The notes under the pieces are model-generated. The model was not told the DNA's origin and did no database searches. It saw nothing but the letters and a program-made list of their open reading frames with translations. Below are positions 35,501 to 43,146 of a DNA stretch of 64,000 bases, in pieces; position 1 is the stretch's first letter, and each line of letters begins with the position of its first letter. Source of the DNA: a bacterium. Its GTDB lineage: Bacteria; AUK180. The position numbers and the translations under genes were made by a program. The stretch covers positions 35,941-99,940 of the forward strand of contig JAGLGN010000021.1 of NCBI GenBank assembly GCA_023144005.1, given 5' to 3'.

Positions 35501-35949
35501 GGGGTTATACCCCTGCCCAATTTTTTCTTATTCCCTGACGGGATATCCATGAGCCAGATCCAATTATCCGCTGAGTATACTATTTTATCATTTGTGATAA
35601 AGACCGCACCGTCAAAGCGCTTTCCAGAATCCAGGATCTGATCTTTTTCCTTGCGGATATTTCTTAGTTTCAGTACACCCCGCGAATCTTCCATATTGGA
35701 TATCCATAGGAGCAGGGATTCATCCGGGGAGACATCAAGTCCGACGGGAAGCAGGAAATCTTCAATTATAGAGGTGGTCTCTCCGGCGGGACTTCTTTTA
35801 ACAATGGAGCTGGAACTTTTATTGTATCTGATGAAGTAAAGGTGCTCTCTCTGAACTGGGAATATCTCGTCACCTGTGAAATTGGTTATCTTTTCAGAGA
35901 ACCCTAAGGCCATTAATAAGATAAGAAGGCAGATCGCTCCCCGCTTCAT
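29551..35949 (-). CDS. Giant secreted beta-propeller/TPR protein with a degenerate CHAT-like C-terminus
   Basis: A 2132-residue protein with a signal peptide (1-18). Residues about 25-275 look like a TolB-type beta-propeller (repeated strands such as GLDVSPDESLLLWIS and VVYDIRDETD-like elements). About 300-1950 is a long solenoid of tetratricopeptide repeats (for example YSKAR-, YFELEEVQLAGKSFTKALEY, YNLQGLVYFE). The last ~150 residues resemble a CHAT (caspase-like) domain: IPTGNIFLLPL, YDLVTFNAG (2050-2058), LLILSPRDDD (2078-2087) and FPRYYALFNFI. The catalytic His position reads NAG instead of THG and the Cys-bearing segment is missing, so peptidase activity is not expected. It overlaps the upstream carbamoyltransferase gene by 4 nt (ATGA). 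A surface scaffold role is a guess. Confidence 0.8.
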   Translation of the reverse strand: MKRGAICLLILLMALGFSEKITNFTGDEIFPVQREHLYFIRYNKSSSSIVKRSPAGETTSIIEDFLLPVGLDVSPDESLLLWISNMEDSRGVLKLRNIRKEKDQILDSGKRFDGAVFITNDKIVYSADNWIWLMDIPSGNKKKLGRGITPSYSNLKIYYARGKKIIVYDIRDETDRIFFENTGEVFYPVEIAEYIYFIERGSNMAFVILGGSKLPFFKKVSQVVTLHGGNDKLFFSRKDENYDIEAMDLWGDVPFFSDKKELFAYPYKDLEEENLAYERYLSRNSNDAAIIKRAFLSGIRLKLRQRSGEHLASLKNMMSEEEYSYYNILHRYIFKEITAEEMENAVSGKYGERIDIIRANYFFHLKNYDKALEILKGMDRDSSFSFSAGFNMASIYSKFGDLWEITNLWQEFSGSVPAASMERFSKLLEKAFSSELLTFWERIYFLDRFGNSDEDRALKASILSKLKLYDAALDLLKDNTSTDAELIRLRIGVERHDLDAIARIIYPEARRSGIWKSEVMSLLDLDKIFNEKDRKTLEFLYRYFPTDLSVAFWYLLYVRENHPLEMKVMYKALSKNDPVYHFKKYLLAFFLEKDLATAVNRRFAAGKWEDPALFLTMGVEEFQRRNYNKARGLLLKAFTISTNENYHLNSLILSYLSSTFHMLDDYDNLYYYLDKKLNSYPFTLNKKKWLDDQLLFSRVLQVRGEGDKAIERLDALRDKELDLEQRIKLLSYITFLKFINRDFNSALLSTLRLLGEKEKVPQANFTLEFKLLGNIYYELDDLKNAEIYYLKALEEIADFKVGKKGLFNFQATVSLEDKGSGLISKKLKDNLKKEIFNKLISIYGRFNDYENADKYLNERIGLLSKKEKKQSEMAMVYNHFGMNRLKEENYSRAFWNFKQSYLMLKNLEVTIGLGENLIDIYSSNFPIADFDPQIPHKDFLKIVDDPKLDNDKKAILLFLRIFPIIEGLKTFKFDEMEKMLLDYEKKFTPLIQVQKRMQKVKDKLTARELKALMELGDHFASLALGISDMAPIDRGIALLSENPLNGMIWYFFFIKGEMDKAVEAIQQTLVPIPPSLMPVAVALMKNAAQTMYEKDDLINTIKYLELSSTLRFFIYSVGREWDFSSELDNIYYRNIVYLKNKLLFKGITNRDLNALREEMFSNTDSLVNFFMTPYTYDVKMMLEAFQENTIFFEDLESDIQIIYDHGKLIKGGKGEHPIDYNISYTQNYENKIANSSTLNWLFLSNDRFNYNPEMILDLNEKTKEISGFGILNSGIIKKDQGGSWYLNNMKLSGLIKKIQAPYHLFISEIQDHDAVEIIQPLLLFSGITSFSLGKPAQLPESHFRERNRYNASGEICQQQKYFGYRGIDKDGIETHIGSKINILLNLAIDSYKKKKWALSSIYFQNLINIYGSPLESDQKTKIFTYFINSLFYSGQFDLGIHYLNKVIDDCEKDHSDSKEVLYRFLKNLLTFYNSKKDLSGAMKTAKKMQEAFDDNNLYLFPILLTQLNLLQSNGMHGKALQLSERLYSLMNASPNGAGSFGSIIILNRARLMQAFGKDPEQVAALFNKGFEFDILSNKGKNIDRFFFDYLRSLIRIKQWDLDKAISTYSNYLSDLSLFAPLKGAAKLKSGDLGGAMDIARKLIAAKDTDKTSGYNLQGLVYFELEEVQLAGKSFTKALEYSIKTKNTDDISNITSNLAIIDIARGDLEKARSKINEILSLDRKGNKVYDILYDLRLLTVLLVRMGVQPKQEIKEIMQLATEHNYSEYSFFARMWKIITSTSDAGPLKELLNSNPPELIRAELLYRLSRSEPAYAKDLISLIPALEGLSSFELIKNGMSFDPVSAFVDFFRSNRPEISLHFFYKYLLSTEERERTVFSRKADELIPGRYLILLGNVLFIIENKNGALQQYEKVFDRLEFNRNFSALYRKVKAFSAIELEVDYFRELFSPQGRESKPFNDSLIPTGNIFLLPLNIIYPDRVKLYSMPYKRKNSAESRQAVFASENKAHFSHLRRSIESDMFFALYPLEINYVDPYLSRTGEGRKDLSDCRNYDLVTFNAGTPFPKAFRGEDLLVANNNTLLILSPRDDDAYFSVFIRKFLECKDFDRTSKWMKERFKFPRYYALFNFINTALEK

Positions 35950-37613
35950 TTGTCCACCAGGATACCTTCCATGAAAAGATGGTCAATTCCGGTACTGAGG
36001 AAGGTCTTGAGCGCATCCTCCGGCGACAATACTATCGGCTCCCCCCTTACATTGAAAGATGTGTTCAGAATAACAGGAATATCCGTGAGGTCCTTGAAAT
36101 GAGATATGATGGAGTATATCTTGGAATTATCCTCCTTATTCACCGTCTGTACTCTGGCGCTCCCATCGACATGTATCGCAGCGGGAAATGTTTTTCTACC
36201 CTCGTTTACCGGAAGGCAGAGTATCATATAAGGCGAGGCGACACCCTCATGGCCGAAGTATGATGAGAACTCCTCCTGCAATATCATAGGCGCAAAGGGC
36301 CTGAACGCTTCCCTGTGCTTGACGCGCTCATTTAAGATATCTTTCATCTTCGGATCCCTTGGGTCAGCCAGGATAGATCTATGCCCGAGCGCTCTGGCGC
36401 CCAGTTCCATCCTGCCATCGAACCACGCTATGATCTTCTTTTGGGAAATCAATTCCGCGGCGGTTCTTTCAGGGTCCTCTGGTATAGAGAACTTAATGTC
36501 TTTGCTTATCAGCAGGTTCTTTATGTGGTCCTGAGAAAACCCGGGACCCCAGAAAAGGTGTTTCAACGGAGAGTTCTCATTGTTTCCAAGCACATTTCTC
36601 CAGAGATACAGAGGTCCGCCGAGAGCAGCGCCGCCATCTCCGCCTATGGGAAGAAAAAAATGATCCTTGAAGATGTCGGACTTCAGGATCGCGCCGTTCA
36701 TCACAGAATTTAGCACAACGCCTCCCGCCATGCAGAGCTTGTCCGCTCCGGTGAGCTCTTTGGCATATGCCGCTAGTTTCAATGCCGTTTCTTCGAGTAC
36801 CCACTGCAGGGTGGCGGCAATATTCTCATCTCTTTCGGTGATCTCGGATTCTGCTTTCCGGGGTTTTCCGAAAAGTTTCACAAAAGATCGGGAAAACATC
36901 CTCGTTCCATTTTGATAAGCGAAATATTTCTGATGAAGTTTGAAACTCCCATCAGGGAAAATACTGATCAATTTCTCAAATTCCTTTTTGAAAGTTGCTT
37001 TGCCGTAAGAGGCCAAGCCCATTATTTTCCCTTCACCGTTGTTGACCTTGAAACCCAGAAAAGCCGTAACAGCGGAATATAAAAGGCCGATGGAGTGAGG
37101 GAAATCGATGGTCTTCAGGATCTTTAAGGAGTTAGCATCTCCGATGCCGATGGAAAGGGTGTTCCACTCACCGACACCATCCATGGTTATTACCGCAGCT
37201 TTCTTAAATCCGGATAAGTAAAATGCACCGGCGGCATGTGATATATGATGCTTAACAAAAAGTGGATATTTTCCCAATTTGCGCTTTATTATAAATCTGA
37301 TCTTCAGTTTCTCCTTTGTCCAAAGGGGTATTGCAGGAAAGAACGCCGGATATGAGAAGGGCCATGCCCGGATATGTGTGTCCAGGATACGGTCAAATTT
37401 TAAAACGGGCTTTTCATAAAATACGATGTGGTCAAGTTCAGCCGGGTTGATCCCCGCGCTGTTCAGGCAGAATTCGATGGCATGATCAGGCCATGAGGAA
37501 TCGTGCTTTTTCCCCGTGAAGCGTTCTTCCGCTGCAGATGCGATCAGGTCGCCGTCTCGGAAAACGGCGGCAGTAGAATCGTGATATAAAGCGGATATGC
37601 CAAGAATGAACAT
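35946..37613 (-). CDS. Carbamoyltransferase, NodU/CmcH family
   Basis: A 555-residue enzyme that moves a carbamoyl group from carbamoyl phosphate via ATP to a hydroxyl of an acceptor. The N-terminal Kae1-like ATPase fold is seen in ILGISALYHDSTAAV, AAEERFTGKKHD, KHHISHAAGAFYLSGF (metal-binding His), ITMDGVGEW, MGLASYGK and CMAGGVVLNSVMNG. The C-terminal carbamoyltransferase domain has FDGRMELGARALGHRSIL, REAFRPFAP and VILNTSFNVRGEPIV. The acceptor is unknown. It sits in an operon DUF5989 - small membrane protein - carbamoyltransferase - giant TPR protein; the first three are a recurring set, as in saxitoxin-type sxtI/sxtK neighbourhoods. Confidence 0.93.
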   Translation of the reverse strand: MFILGISALYHDSTAAVFRDGDLIASAAEERFTGKKHDSSWPDHAIEFCLNSAGINPAELDHIVFYEKPVLKFDRILDTHIRAWPFSYPAFFPAIPLWTKEKLKIRFIIKRKLGKYPLFVKHHISHAAGAFYLSGFKKAAVITMDGVGEWNTLSIGIGDANSLKILKTIDFPHSIGLLYSAVTAFLGFKVNNGEGKIMGLASYGKATFKKEFEKLISIFPDGSFKLHQKYFAYQNGTRMFSRSFVKLFGKPRKAESEITERDENIAATLQWVLEETALKLAAYAKELTGADKLCMAGGVVLNSVMNGAILKSDIFKDHFFLPIGGDGGAALGGPLYLWRNVLGNNENSPLKHLFWGPGFSQDHIKNLLISKDIKFSIPEDPERTAAELISQKKIIAWFDGRMELGARALGHRSILADPRDPKMKDILNERVKHREAFRPFAPMILQEEFSSYFGHEGVASPYMILCLPVNEGRKTFPAAIHVDGSARVQTVNKEDNSKIYSIISHFKDLTDIPVILNTSFNVRGEPIVLSPEDALKTFLSTGIDHLFMEGILVDK

Positions 37614-37617
37614 GATA

Positions 37618-37824
37618 TCAATACCCTCTCTTCAATGTATGCAGATCATCATCCTTATCTCTTACATCCCTATAATTGGTCCCCGCGGGGTCGATCTTCA
37701 AGAGCGAAAAAATATGATAGAGTATTTTGAAGACGGGAAATAGAAGAAAATACAGTATGCCCATGAAAAGATGTGTCTCAAATATCGTAAGGACAAGAAG
37801 AAGTTTTTTGAAAAACTTTTTCAT
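37618..37824 (-). CDS. Small membrane protein associated with carbamoyltransferase
   Basis: A 68-residue protein with a basic start (MKKFFKKLL), one or two hydrophobic segments (about 8-20 and 24-40, FMGILYFLLFPVFKILYHIF) and a charged tail (DVRDKDDDLHTLKRGY). The ATG at 37824 overlaps the DUF5989 stop by one base (TGATG). A longer upstream frame would read through DUF5989 in another frame and is rejected. Small proteins with this layout are often found between DUF5989 and NodU/CmcH-type carbamoyltransferases; the function is unknown. Confidence 0.6.
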   Translation of the reverse strand: MKKFFKKLLLVLTIFETHLFMGILYFLLFPVFKILYHIFSLLKIDPAGTNYRDVRDKDDDLHTLKRGY

Positions 37825-37997
37825 CAGAAGAGAGTATAAACAAACGGCAGAAGAGGTGAGATATGCGCAGCAGCAACGAGCAAACCGAAAAAAATGATAA
37901 TAAGGAATATCGGTATGAACCACCACTTTCTCTGAGAGAAGAGAAAAGCGGTGTATTCGCCGAATATGTACACGTTCTCTTTTAGTGCTCTAAACAT
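37824..37997 (-). CDS. DUF5989 family small membrane protein (SxtK-like)
   Basis: A 57-residue protein ending FLLIIIF-like helix then LLPFVYTLF; the pattern EYTAFLFSQRKWWFIPIF, one membrane helix, AAAHISPLLPFVYTLF is the DUF5989 signature. The ATG at 37997 comes exactly 5 nt after a TAGAAT -10 box and lacks a ribosome-binding site, pointing to a leaderless mRNA. It heads the carbamoyltransferase operon. Confidence 0.78.
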   Translation of the reverse strand: MFRALKENVYIFGEYTAFLFSQRKWWFIPIFLIIIFFGLLVAAAHISPLLPFVYTLF

Positions 37998-38002
37998 AAG
38001 TA

Positions 38003-38031
38003 ATTCTATCAAAATTCAAATATAAAAACAA
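38003..38031 (-). promoter_or_regulatory. Promoter of the carbamoyltransferase operon (leaderless)
   Basis: On the minus strand, TTGTTT (38031-38026), 17-bp spacer, TAGAAT (38008-38003), 5 nt, ATG at 37997. It is back to back with the promoter of the plus-strand methyltransferase gene. Confidence 0.6.
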
Positions 38032-38062
38032 GAAGACGCTTTTATATTTCGATAGATAGAAG

Positions 38063-38068
38063 TATAAT
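38063..38068 (+). promoter_or_regulatory. -10 box of the methyltransferase gene
   Basis: TATAAT is followed by GGAGG (38075-38079) and an ATG at 38087. The -35 region is weak. Confidence 0.4.
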
Positions 38069-38086
38069 GAATATGGAGGTATTACT

Positions 38087-38899
38087 ATGAAGAAAAGGAA
38101 TACCGACCACTATCAGATGAATAAGGATCACTGGGACGAACTCGCACCGGTACATCGTGAATCTTATGGAGTGGAAGATATTATAAATGGAGCGGACACA
38201 TTGGACAGTATTCAGAACAGGGAATTGGGTCCTTTGAAGGGATTGAAGGTGCTGCATCTCCAATGTCACATAGGAACGGATTCGATCTCTCTGGCAAGGC
38301 GCGGTGCTGATGTGACCGGGGTTGATATCTCGCAGGAGTCCATAAAAGTTGCCGGGGAAATCACGCAGGCCTGCGGGCTGAAAATAGATTACCTCGTGTC
38401 CAATATATATGATCTTGGAGAAAAATTAAAGGGAAAATATGATCTGGTATATACCACTCAAGGAGTCCTGCCCTGGCTTGGGGATCTGACGAAATGGGCT
38501 GAGCTGATCAAGTCATTCCTCAATACTGAAGGACGGCTGTACCTGATGGAAACTCACCCTCTCGCGAATATTTTTCAGGCGGATATAAACAGCGGATTCA
38601 CACCCGAAATGAATTACTTCTCCAATGGTACCCCGAAAATTTGGCCGGCCGGTGACCCGGATTATTCGCATCCTACCTATAAGGTGAGATCACCTTCCTG
38701 TGAATGGCAGTGGACATTGGATGATATATTCAACAGTGTTATAGCATCGGGGATGCGGATAGGTTTTTTTCACGAGTATCCTTTCACTTTCTATAAACTC
38801 TTTGATGGAATGGAGAAAAGGGGTGAATATTACTATATTAAAGGGCAGAGCGACGGTGTGATGCCTCTGATGTTCACGTTGGGGTGCTCTCATTCATAA
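38087..38899 (+). CDS. Class I SAM-dependent methyltransferase
   Basis: A 270-residue protein. Motif I is LHLQCHIGTDSISLARRGA (about 63-81) followed by the acidic end of strand 2 in VTGVDIS; YDLVYTTQGVLPWLGD is the post-I/motif II region. The N-terminus NKDHWDELAPVH is typical of Methyltransf_11/25-type enzymes. The substrate is unknown. It is monocistronic, transcribed away from the carbamoyltransferase operon. Confidence 0.85.
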   Translation: MKKRNTDHYQMNKDHWDELAPVHRESYGVEDIINGADTLDSIQNRELGPLKGLKVLHLQCHIGTDSISLARRGADVTGVDISQESIKVAGEITQACGLKIDYLVSNIYDLGEKLKGKYDLVYTTQGVLPWLGDLTKWAELIKSFLNTEGRLYLMETHPLANIFQADINSGFTPEMNYFSNGTPKIWPAGDPDYSHPTYKVRSPSCEWQWTLDDIFNSVIASGMRIGFFHEYPFTFYKLFDGMEKRGEYYYIKGQSDGVMPLMFTLGCSHS

Positions 38900-38921
38900 A
38901 TCCGATGACAATGTGTGATAT

Positions 38922-39047
38922 GGGCACAAGTGCACAAGTGCACAAGTGACAGGGCACAAGTGGGGAAATGAAGGATGAAGAATGAAAGAGAGCCGGATGT
39001 GATTCCATTTTTCTGCACTAACCTCGAACCTTTAGTCTCTATCCTCT
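38922..39047. repeat. Three degenerate tandem tracts in one gap
   Basis: GCACAAGT units (about four, 38924-38963), then GAAATGAAGGATGAAGAATG (about 38967-38986), then a CTAACCTC-type tract (39017-39047). The last two repeat words also found near 4.0-4.2 kb. They lie between the methyltransferase gene and the phosphodiesterase promoter. Confidence 0.8.
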
Positions 39048-39088
39048 TACGATGAATGAGAGCACTATAAAAGCAAAAGCCTGAGGAT

Positions 39089-39117
39089 TTGAAATTTTAC
39101 TCTCTTTAAAATATAAT
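39089..39117 (+). promoter_or_regulatory. Promoter of the phosphodiesterase-gltX-lpd operon
   Basis: TTGAAA (39089-39094), 17-bp spacer, TATAAT (39112-39117), then AAAGGAG and the ATG at 39140. Confidence 0.62.
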
Positions 39118-39139
39118 ATAGTATTAGGAAAAGGAGAAT

Positions 39140-39643
39140 ATGAAAATAGGATTTATTTCAGACACTCATGAACAGGTGAAGATGATACAGAAGGCCGTTG
39201 ATGTCTTCAATTCTATTTCCTGTGATATGGTAATACATTTGGGTGATATATGTTCGCCGATAATGGCTGCCCATTTCAAAGCTCTGAAAATGCCGATGAA
39301 GATCATATTCGGGAACAATGACGGTGACCGTGATTTCCTTAGAGAGCGATTCGAAAAAACGGAATTCTATAATGGCCCCAGAACATTCAACTTACAGGGA
39401 AAAAGAGCTATATGCATGCATGAGCCCATCTTGATAAAGGAACTTATGGCTTCCGACGGTTATGACCTGATCGCCTATGGTCATACACATAGAGCAAAAA
39501 TAGAGCTCTTTCATAAAACGATATTATTGAACCCGGGCGAAGCCTCGGGCCTGATAACGGACAAGCCGAGCATTGCCTTATGGGATACACAAAAGCATAA
39601 TGCCGAGCTGATCTACTTAAGCGAGGATCAAAATGGGAAATAA
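39140..39643 (+). CDS. YfcE/MJ0936-type metallophosphoesterase
   Basis: A 167-residue calcineurin-like phosphodiesterase. All metal-binding blocks are present: ISDTHEQ (Asp8, His10), VIHLGDI, FGNNDGDRD, MHEP and YGHTHRA, then LLNPGEAS. Small enzymes of this type hydrolyse phosphodiesters or phosphomonoesters; the natural substrate is not clear. Its end overlaps gltX by 11 nt. Confidence 0.9.
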   Translation: MKIGFISDTHEQVKMIQKAVDVFNSISCDMVIHLGDICSPIMAAHFKALKMPMKIIFGNNDGDRDFLRERFEKTEFYNGPRTFNLQGKRAICMHEPILIKELMASDGYDLIAYGHTHRAKIELFHKTILLNPGEASGLITDKPSIALWDTQKHNAELIYLSEDQNGK

Positions 39644-41012
39644 GGTCAGGGTCAGATTCGCTCCCTCTCCTACGGGCCATCTGCACATCGGCGGCGTGCG
39701 AACCGCGCTCTTTAATTATGTTTTTGCCAGGAAGATGAAGGGAGATTTTATTTTGAGGGTCGAAGATACCGATCTTCTGAGATCTAAGAAAGAGTATGTA
39801 GATTCAATACTTGCTTCTATTGAGTGGCTTGGATTTTCACTGGACGAAGAACCTTATTTTCAAAGCAGCCGTTTGGATATCTATAGGAAGTATGCTCAAG
39901 AATTAATAGATGCTGGAAAAGCTTACTACTGCATTTGTACAAAGGAAGATATTAAGCGTGAGAAGGAAGAAGCCCAGAAAGCAGGTAGATCTTTCGCTTA
40001 CAGCGGCAGGTGCAGAGGAAATAAGAAATATGATGAAAATGCCGCAATAAGATTATGTAAACCTGATGCGAAGCAATACTTGATTCAGGATATGATCCGG
40101 GGTGAGGTGAGCGTTAATTCTGTTGAATTCGACGATTTTATTATAATGAAGTCAGATGGGACACCAACATATAGCTTCGCATGTGTTGTGGATGACGATC
40201 TGCTGGGCATAACTCATGTGATCAGAGGGGAGGATCACATCACCAATACATTCAAGCAATTGATAATATATGAGCTTTTCGGATGGTCACCGCCGGAGTT
40301 TGCCCATATTCCGCTTATAAACGGCCCGGACGGTAAGAGGCTTTCGAAGCGGCATGGAGCTACTGCGCTTATTGAGTACAAAAAGATGGGCTTTCTGCGT
40401 GAACCCCTCTTGAATTACCTCAGCCTGCTGGGATGGAGCCCCAAGAATAATGAAGAGATCTTTGATATGGAATACCTCATAGCGAATTTTGATTTTGCCA
40501 TGGTATCAAAGAATCCCGCGCAATTCAGAATTGAAAAGCTGACATGGATGAATGGGGAATACCTTTTTAATATGGATATTAAGAAAAAGACTGAGATACT
40601 TTTGAGTTTCATCAAGGAATTCAAGGGATTTGAACCGGATAAGGACCTCCTGCTGACCATTGTCTCCAATCTGGGCGACAGAGGTAAGACACTTGAAGAG
40701 ATTTGGGAGAAGATAGATTTCTTCTTCATCTTTGATGGGGAGTATCCGAAGGCCAAGGCCTTTGAGAGCGCAGCTTTATTATATGAAGTGCTGGAGAAAT
40801 GTGAATTTTCAACAGATTCCCTTGAGATCGCGATCAAAGAGTTCTGTGAGGTGAATGGCGTGAAATTGCGCAAGGCGGCAGAGCATTTGAGATTGGGCGT
40901 GTCAGGCAAGAAAGTTACGCCGGGCCTCTTTGAGACGCTCTTTATTCTTGGAAAAGATGAAACATTGAAAAGACTATCGGAGTATGAGATATGGCTGAAA
41001 AGATCTTTATAA
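39633..41012 (+). CDS. gltX: Glutamyl-tRNA synthetase
   Basis: A 459-residue class I aminoacyl-tRNA synthetase that charges tRNA-Glu. The ATP-site motifs are PSPTGHLHIGGVRTALFN (HIGH type) and KRLSKRHGA (KMSKS type). A partial zinc-finger-like region CICTKED...GRCR is seen near 108-130. Length is close to the usual bacterial enzyme. Whether it also makes Glu-tRNA-Gln cannot be decided here. It overlaps both neighbours (11 and 22 nt). Confidence 0.95.
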   Translation: MGNKVRVRFAPSPTGHLHIGGVRTALFNYVFARKMKGDFILRVEDTDLLRSKKEYVDSILASIEWLGFSLDEEPYFQSSRLDIYRKYAQELIDAGKAYYCICTKEDIKREKEEAQKAGRSFAYSGRCRGNKKYDENAAIRLCKPDAKQYLIQDMIRGEVSVNSVEFDDFIIMKSDGTPTYSFACVVDDDLLGITHVIRGEDHITNTFKQLIIYELFGWSPPEFAHIPLINGPDGKRLSKRHGATALIEYKKMGFLREPLLNYLSLLGWSPKNNEEIFDMEYLIANFDFAMVSKNPAQFRIEKLTWMNGEYLFNMDIKKKTEILLSFIKEFKGFEPDKDLLLTIVSNLGDRGKTLEEIWEKIDFFFIFDGEYPKAKAFESAALLYEVLEKCEFSTDSLEIAIKEFCEVNGVKLRKAAEHLRLGVSGKKVTPGLFETLFILGKDETLKRLSEYEIWLKRSL

Positions 41013-42316
41013 TCGGAGGCGGGCCCGGAGGGTATGTAACTGCAATAAAAGCCGCCCAGGCAGGTATGGATGTTACAATTGCCGAAAAGGCGGCCTTCGG
41101 AGGAACATGTTTGAATAGAGGGTGTATTCCAACGAAGTCGCTCTTGCATGTTACATCGTTCTTAACACAGAATTATTCCAGAATGGGAATATCATTTGAT
41201 AAAATGACTTATGACTTGGATAAATTCCGAAAATGGAAGGATTCTTCTGTGAGAAAGGCTGTTCTCGGGGTAGAGATGCTTTTAAAAAAGAACGGGATCA
41301 AGATACTGAGGGAGAAGGCGCATGTGGTCTCGAGCGGAAAGGTGGAAACAGAAACAGGAGTGCATAAAGCCGACCGCATAGTTATAGCCTCCGGCTCGAA
41401 TGTTATCATCCCGGGATTTATTAAAGATCGGGACGATGTGTGGACTTCTGACAATGCATTGGAACTTTCGGAGATCCCGACGAGACTTCTTATCATAGGC
41501 GCGGGTGTCATTGGAGTAGAGATAGCTACCATATATTCCCGCTTGGGTTCCGAGGTACATCTTTTTGACATGCTGGAAAAACCGGGTGGAGCCGATCTCG
41601 ATCCCGAGATAGCTATCGAACTTGAAAAGAGCTTGAAAGCGATGAGGATCAAACTTCATTTGGGAAAAACAATAAAGGAAATAAAGGGAAATACAATTAT
41701 AGTAGAAGGCGAAGAGATCTCCGGGGACCGAATCATGGCAGCAATAGGAAGATGCGCAGATATAGAGGGGAAGCATAGCGAAATAGAAATAAATACGAAT
41801 ACGAAAAAGATACGAACAAATAAAGATAGCGAGACAACGCTCTCCCGTGTATATGCGATCGGTGATGTTATTGATGGCCCCATGCTGGCTCATAAGGCAT
41901 CACATGACGGTATGCGTTTGATAGATCTATTGAATGGCAGAGCTGTTTCCTCTGGAGAGATGACATCTGTTCTTTATACTTCGCCCGAAATAGCAAGTTC
42001 CGGTATGACCGAGAACAAGGCTAGGGATTCCTTTGGGAATATTAAGGTTTCTGTTTTCCCTGTTTCTGCCAATCCAAGGGCCAATTGCACAAAGGAACTG
42101 CGGGGCCTTGTTAAGCTCATATCCGCAGAGAAGAAGCTTATAGGAGCACATATAATGAGCGAACACGCCTCGGAGATGATTTGGGCGTTTTCTTATTTTA
42201 TTAAAAATGGTACGGATATTGATAATATTAAAGGGACGGTATTCCCGCATCCAACATTTTCGGAATCGATCGGAGAAGCGATGTTGGGATTGGAAGGCCC
42301 GATGCTGCATCTATAG
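40991..42316 (+). CDS. lpd: Dihydrolipoamide dehydrogenase (E3)
   Basis: A 441-residue pyridine-nucleotide disulfide oxidoreductase: FAD motif FIIGGGPGGYVTAIKAAQAG, redox pair GGTCLNRGCIPTKS (C40, C45), NAD fold LLIIGAGVIGVEIATIYSRLG and the C-terminal catalytic His-Glu region FPHPTFSESIGEA. It would reoxidise lipoyl groups of a glycine-cleavage system or 2-oxoacid dehydrogenase, but no partner E1/E2 or P/T/H gene is in the window. It overlaps gltX by 22 nt. Confidence 0.92.
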   Translation: MAEKIFIIGGGPGGYVTAIKAAQAGMDVTIAEKAAFGGTCLNRGCIPTKSLLHVTSFLTQNYSRMGISFDKMTYDLDKFRKWKDSSVRKAVLGVEMLLKKNGIKILREKAHVVSSGKVETETGVHKADRIVIASGSNVIIPGFIKDRDDVWTSDNALELSEIPTRLLIIGAGVIGVEIATIYSRLGSEVHLFDMLEKPGGADLDPEIAIELEKSLKAMRIKLHLGKTIKEIKGNTIIVEGEEISGDRIMAAIGRCADIEGKHSEIEINTNTKKIRTNKDSETTLSRVYAIGDVIDGPMLAHKASHDGMRLIDLLNGRAVSSGEMTSVLYTSPEIASSGMTENKARDSFGNIKVSVFPVSANPRANCTKELRGLVKLISAEKKLIGAHIMSEHASEMIWAFSYFIKNGTDIDNIKGTVFPHPTFSESIGEAMLGLEGPMLHL

Positions 42317-42335
42317 ATATTGAGAGGAGGTAACT

Positions 42336-43082
42336 ATGAGAAGAGCAATTCTTGTTTTGATGGTTGTGATCGGATTAATTGCGATCAATGGCGCAGAAAC
42401 CCTGCCTGTGGCGATCACAGAGGATCCGGTGGTAAAGGTGGACCCATTTGATATATGGGGTGACGAAGGCGTATTAGAGGCTGTGATAAAGGAAAATATT
42501 GATATAGAGGAAAAGACACTTGAGCAATATTTAAATGTAGAGAAATCATATTTCTATTTTGGCCAGCGAAGTACTGAGAAGAAATCGAAGCTGTCATATT
42601 GGGAGAAAACATGTGAATGGGCGGATAAAGGCCTTGCGCTGTTCCCGGAAAGTGTTGATATGATGTACTATAAAGCCGCCGCATATGGAAGGATCGGAGA
42701 GACTAAGGGTGTGTTGAAGTCATTGTTTTTAGTAAAGCCGATCAGAGAGTTATGTGAGAAAATCTTTGAGATAGATCCCGACCACGCAGGCGCACATCTT
42801 ATCATGGGCAAGATGTATAGAAAGCTTCCCGGCTGGAAAGGTGGAGACATTGATAAGTCGCTGGAGCTTCTAAAGCGAGCGGTCGAGCTTGAACCGGACT
42901 ATTCGGGACATTATCTTGCCTTGGCTAATACCAAGATAGAGAAGAAGATGTACAAAGAAGCTGCCGCCGATCTGCAGAAGATAATTGATGACGAGGATTT
43001 CAGAGATAAAACGCAGATGGGAAGAGACAAAGCATCAGCAAAAGAGAGATTGGAGAAGATCTCAAAACATATACAGGAATAA
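42336..43082 (+). CDS. Secreted TPR protein (TatT / RMD-like)
   Basis: A 248-residue protein with a signal peptide (about 1-20, ending INGAE) and alpha-helical repeats. The segments AHLIMGKMYRKLPGWKGGDI and SLELLKRAVELEPDYSGHYL resemble TatT-like periplasmic TPR proteins, in which a conserved GG-D-kal block follows the first repeats. GAGGAGG precedes the ATG 20 bp after lpd. The substrate or partner is unknown. Confidence 0.65.
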   Translation: MRRAILVLMVVIGLIAINGAETLPVAITEDPVVKVDPFDIWGDEGVLEAVIKENIDIEEKTLEQYLNVEKSYFYFGQRSTEKKSKLSYWEKTCEWADKGLALFPESVDMMYYKAAAYGRIGETKGVLKSLFLVKPIRELCEKIFEIDPDHAGAHLIMGKMYRKLPGWKGGDIDKSLELLKRAVELEPDYSGHYLALANTKIEKKMYKEAAADLQKIIDDEDFRDKTQMGRDKASAKERLEKISKHIQE

Positions 43083-43146
43083 GTACGATATAAGAAATAG
43101 TGCGAAATAGGAGGAGAAGCTACATAGGGAATATAACGAATGACAT

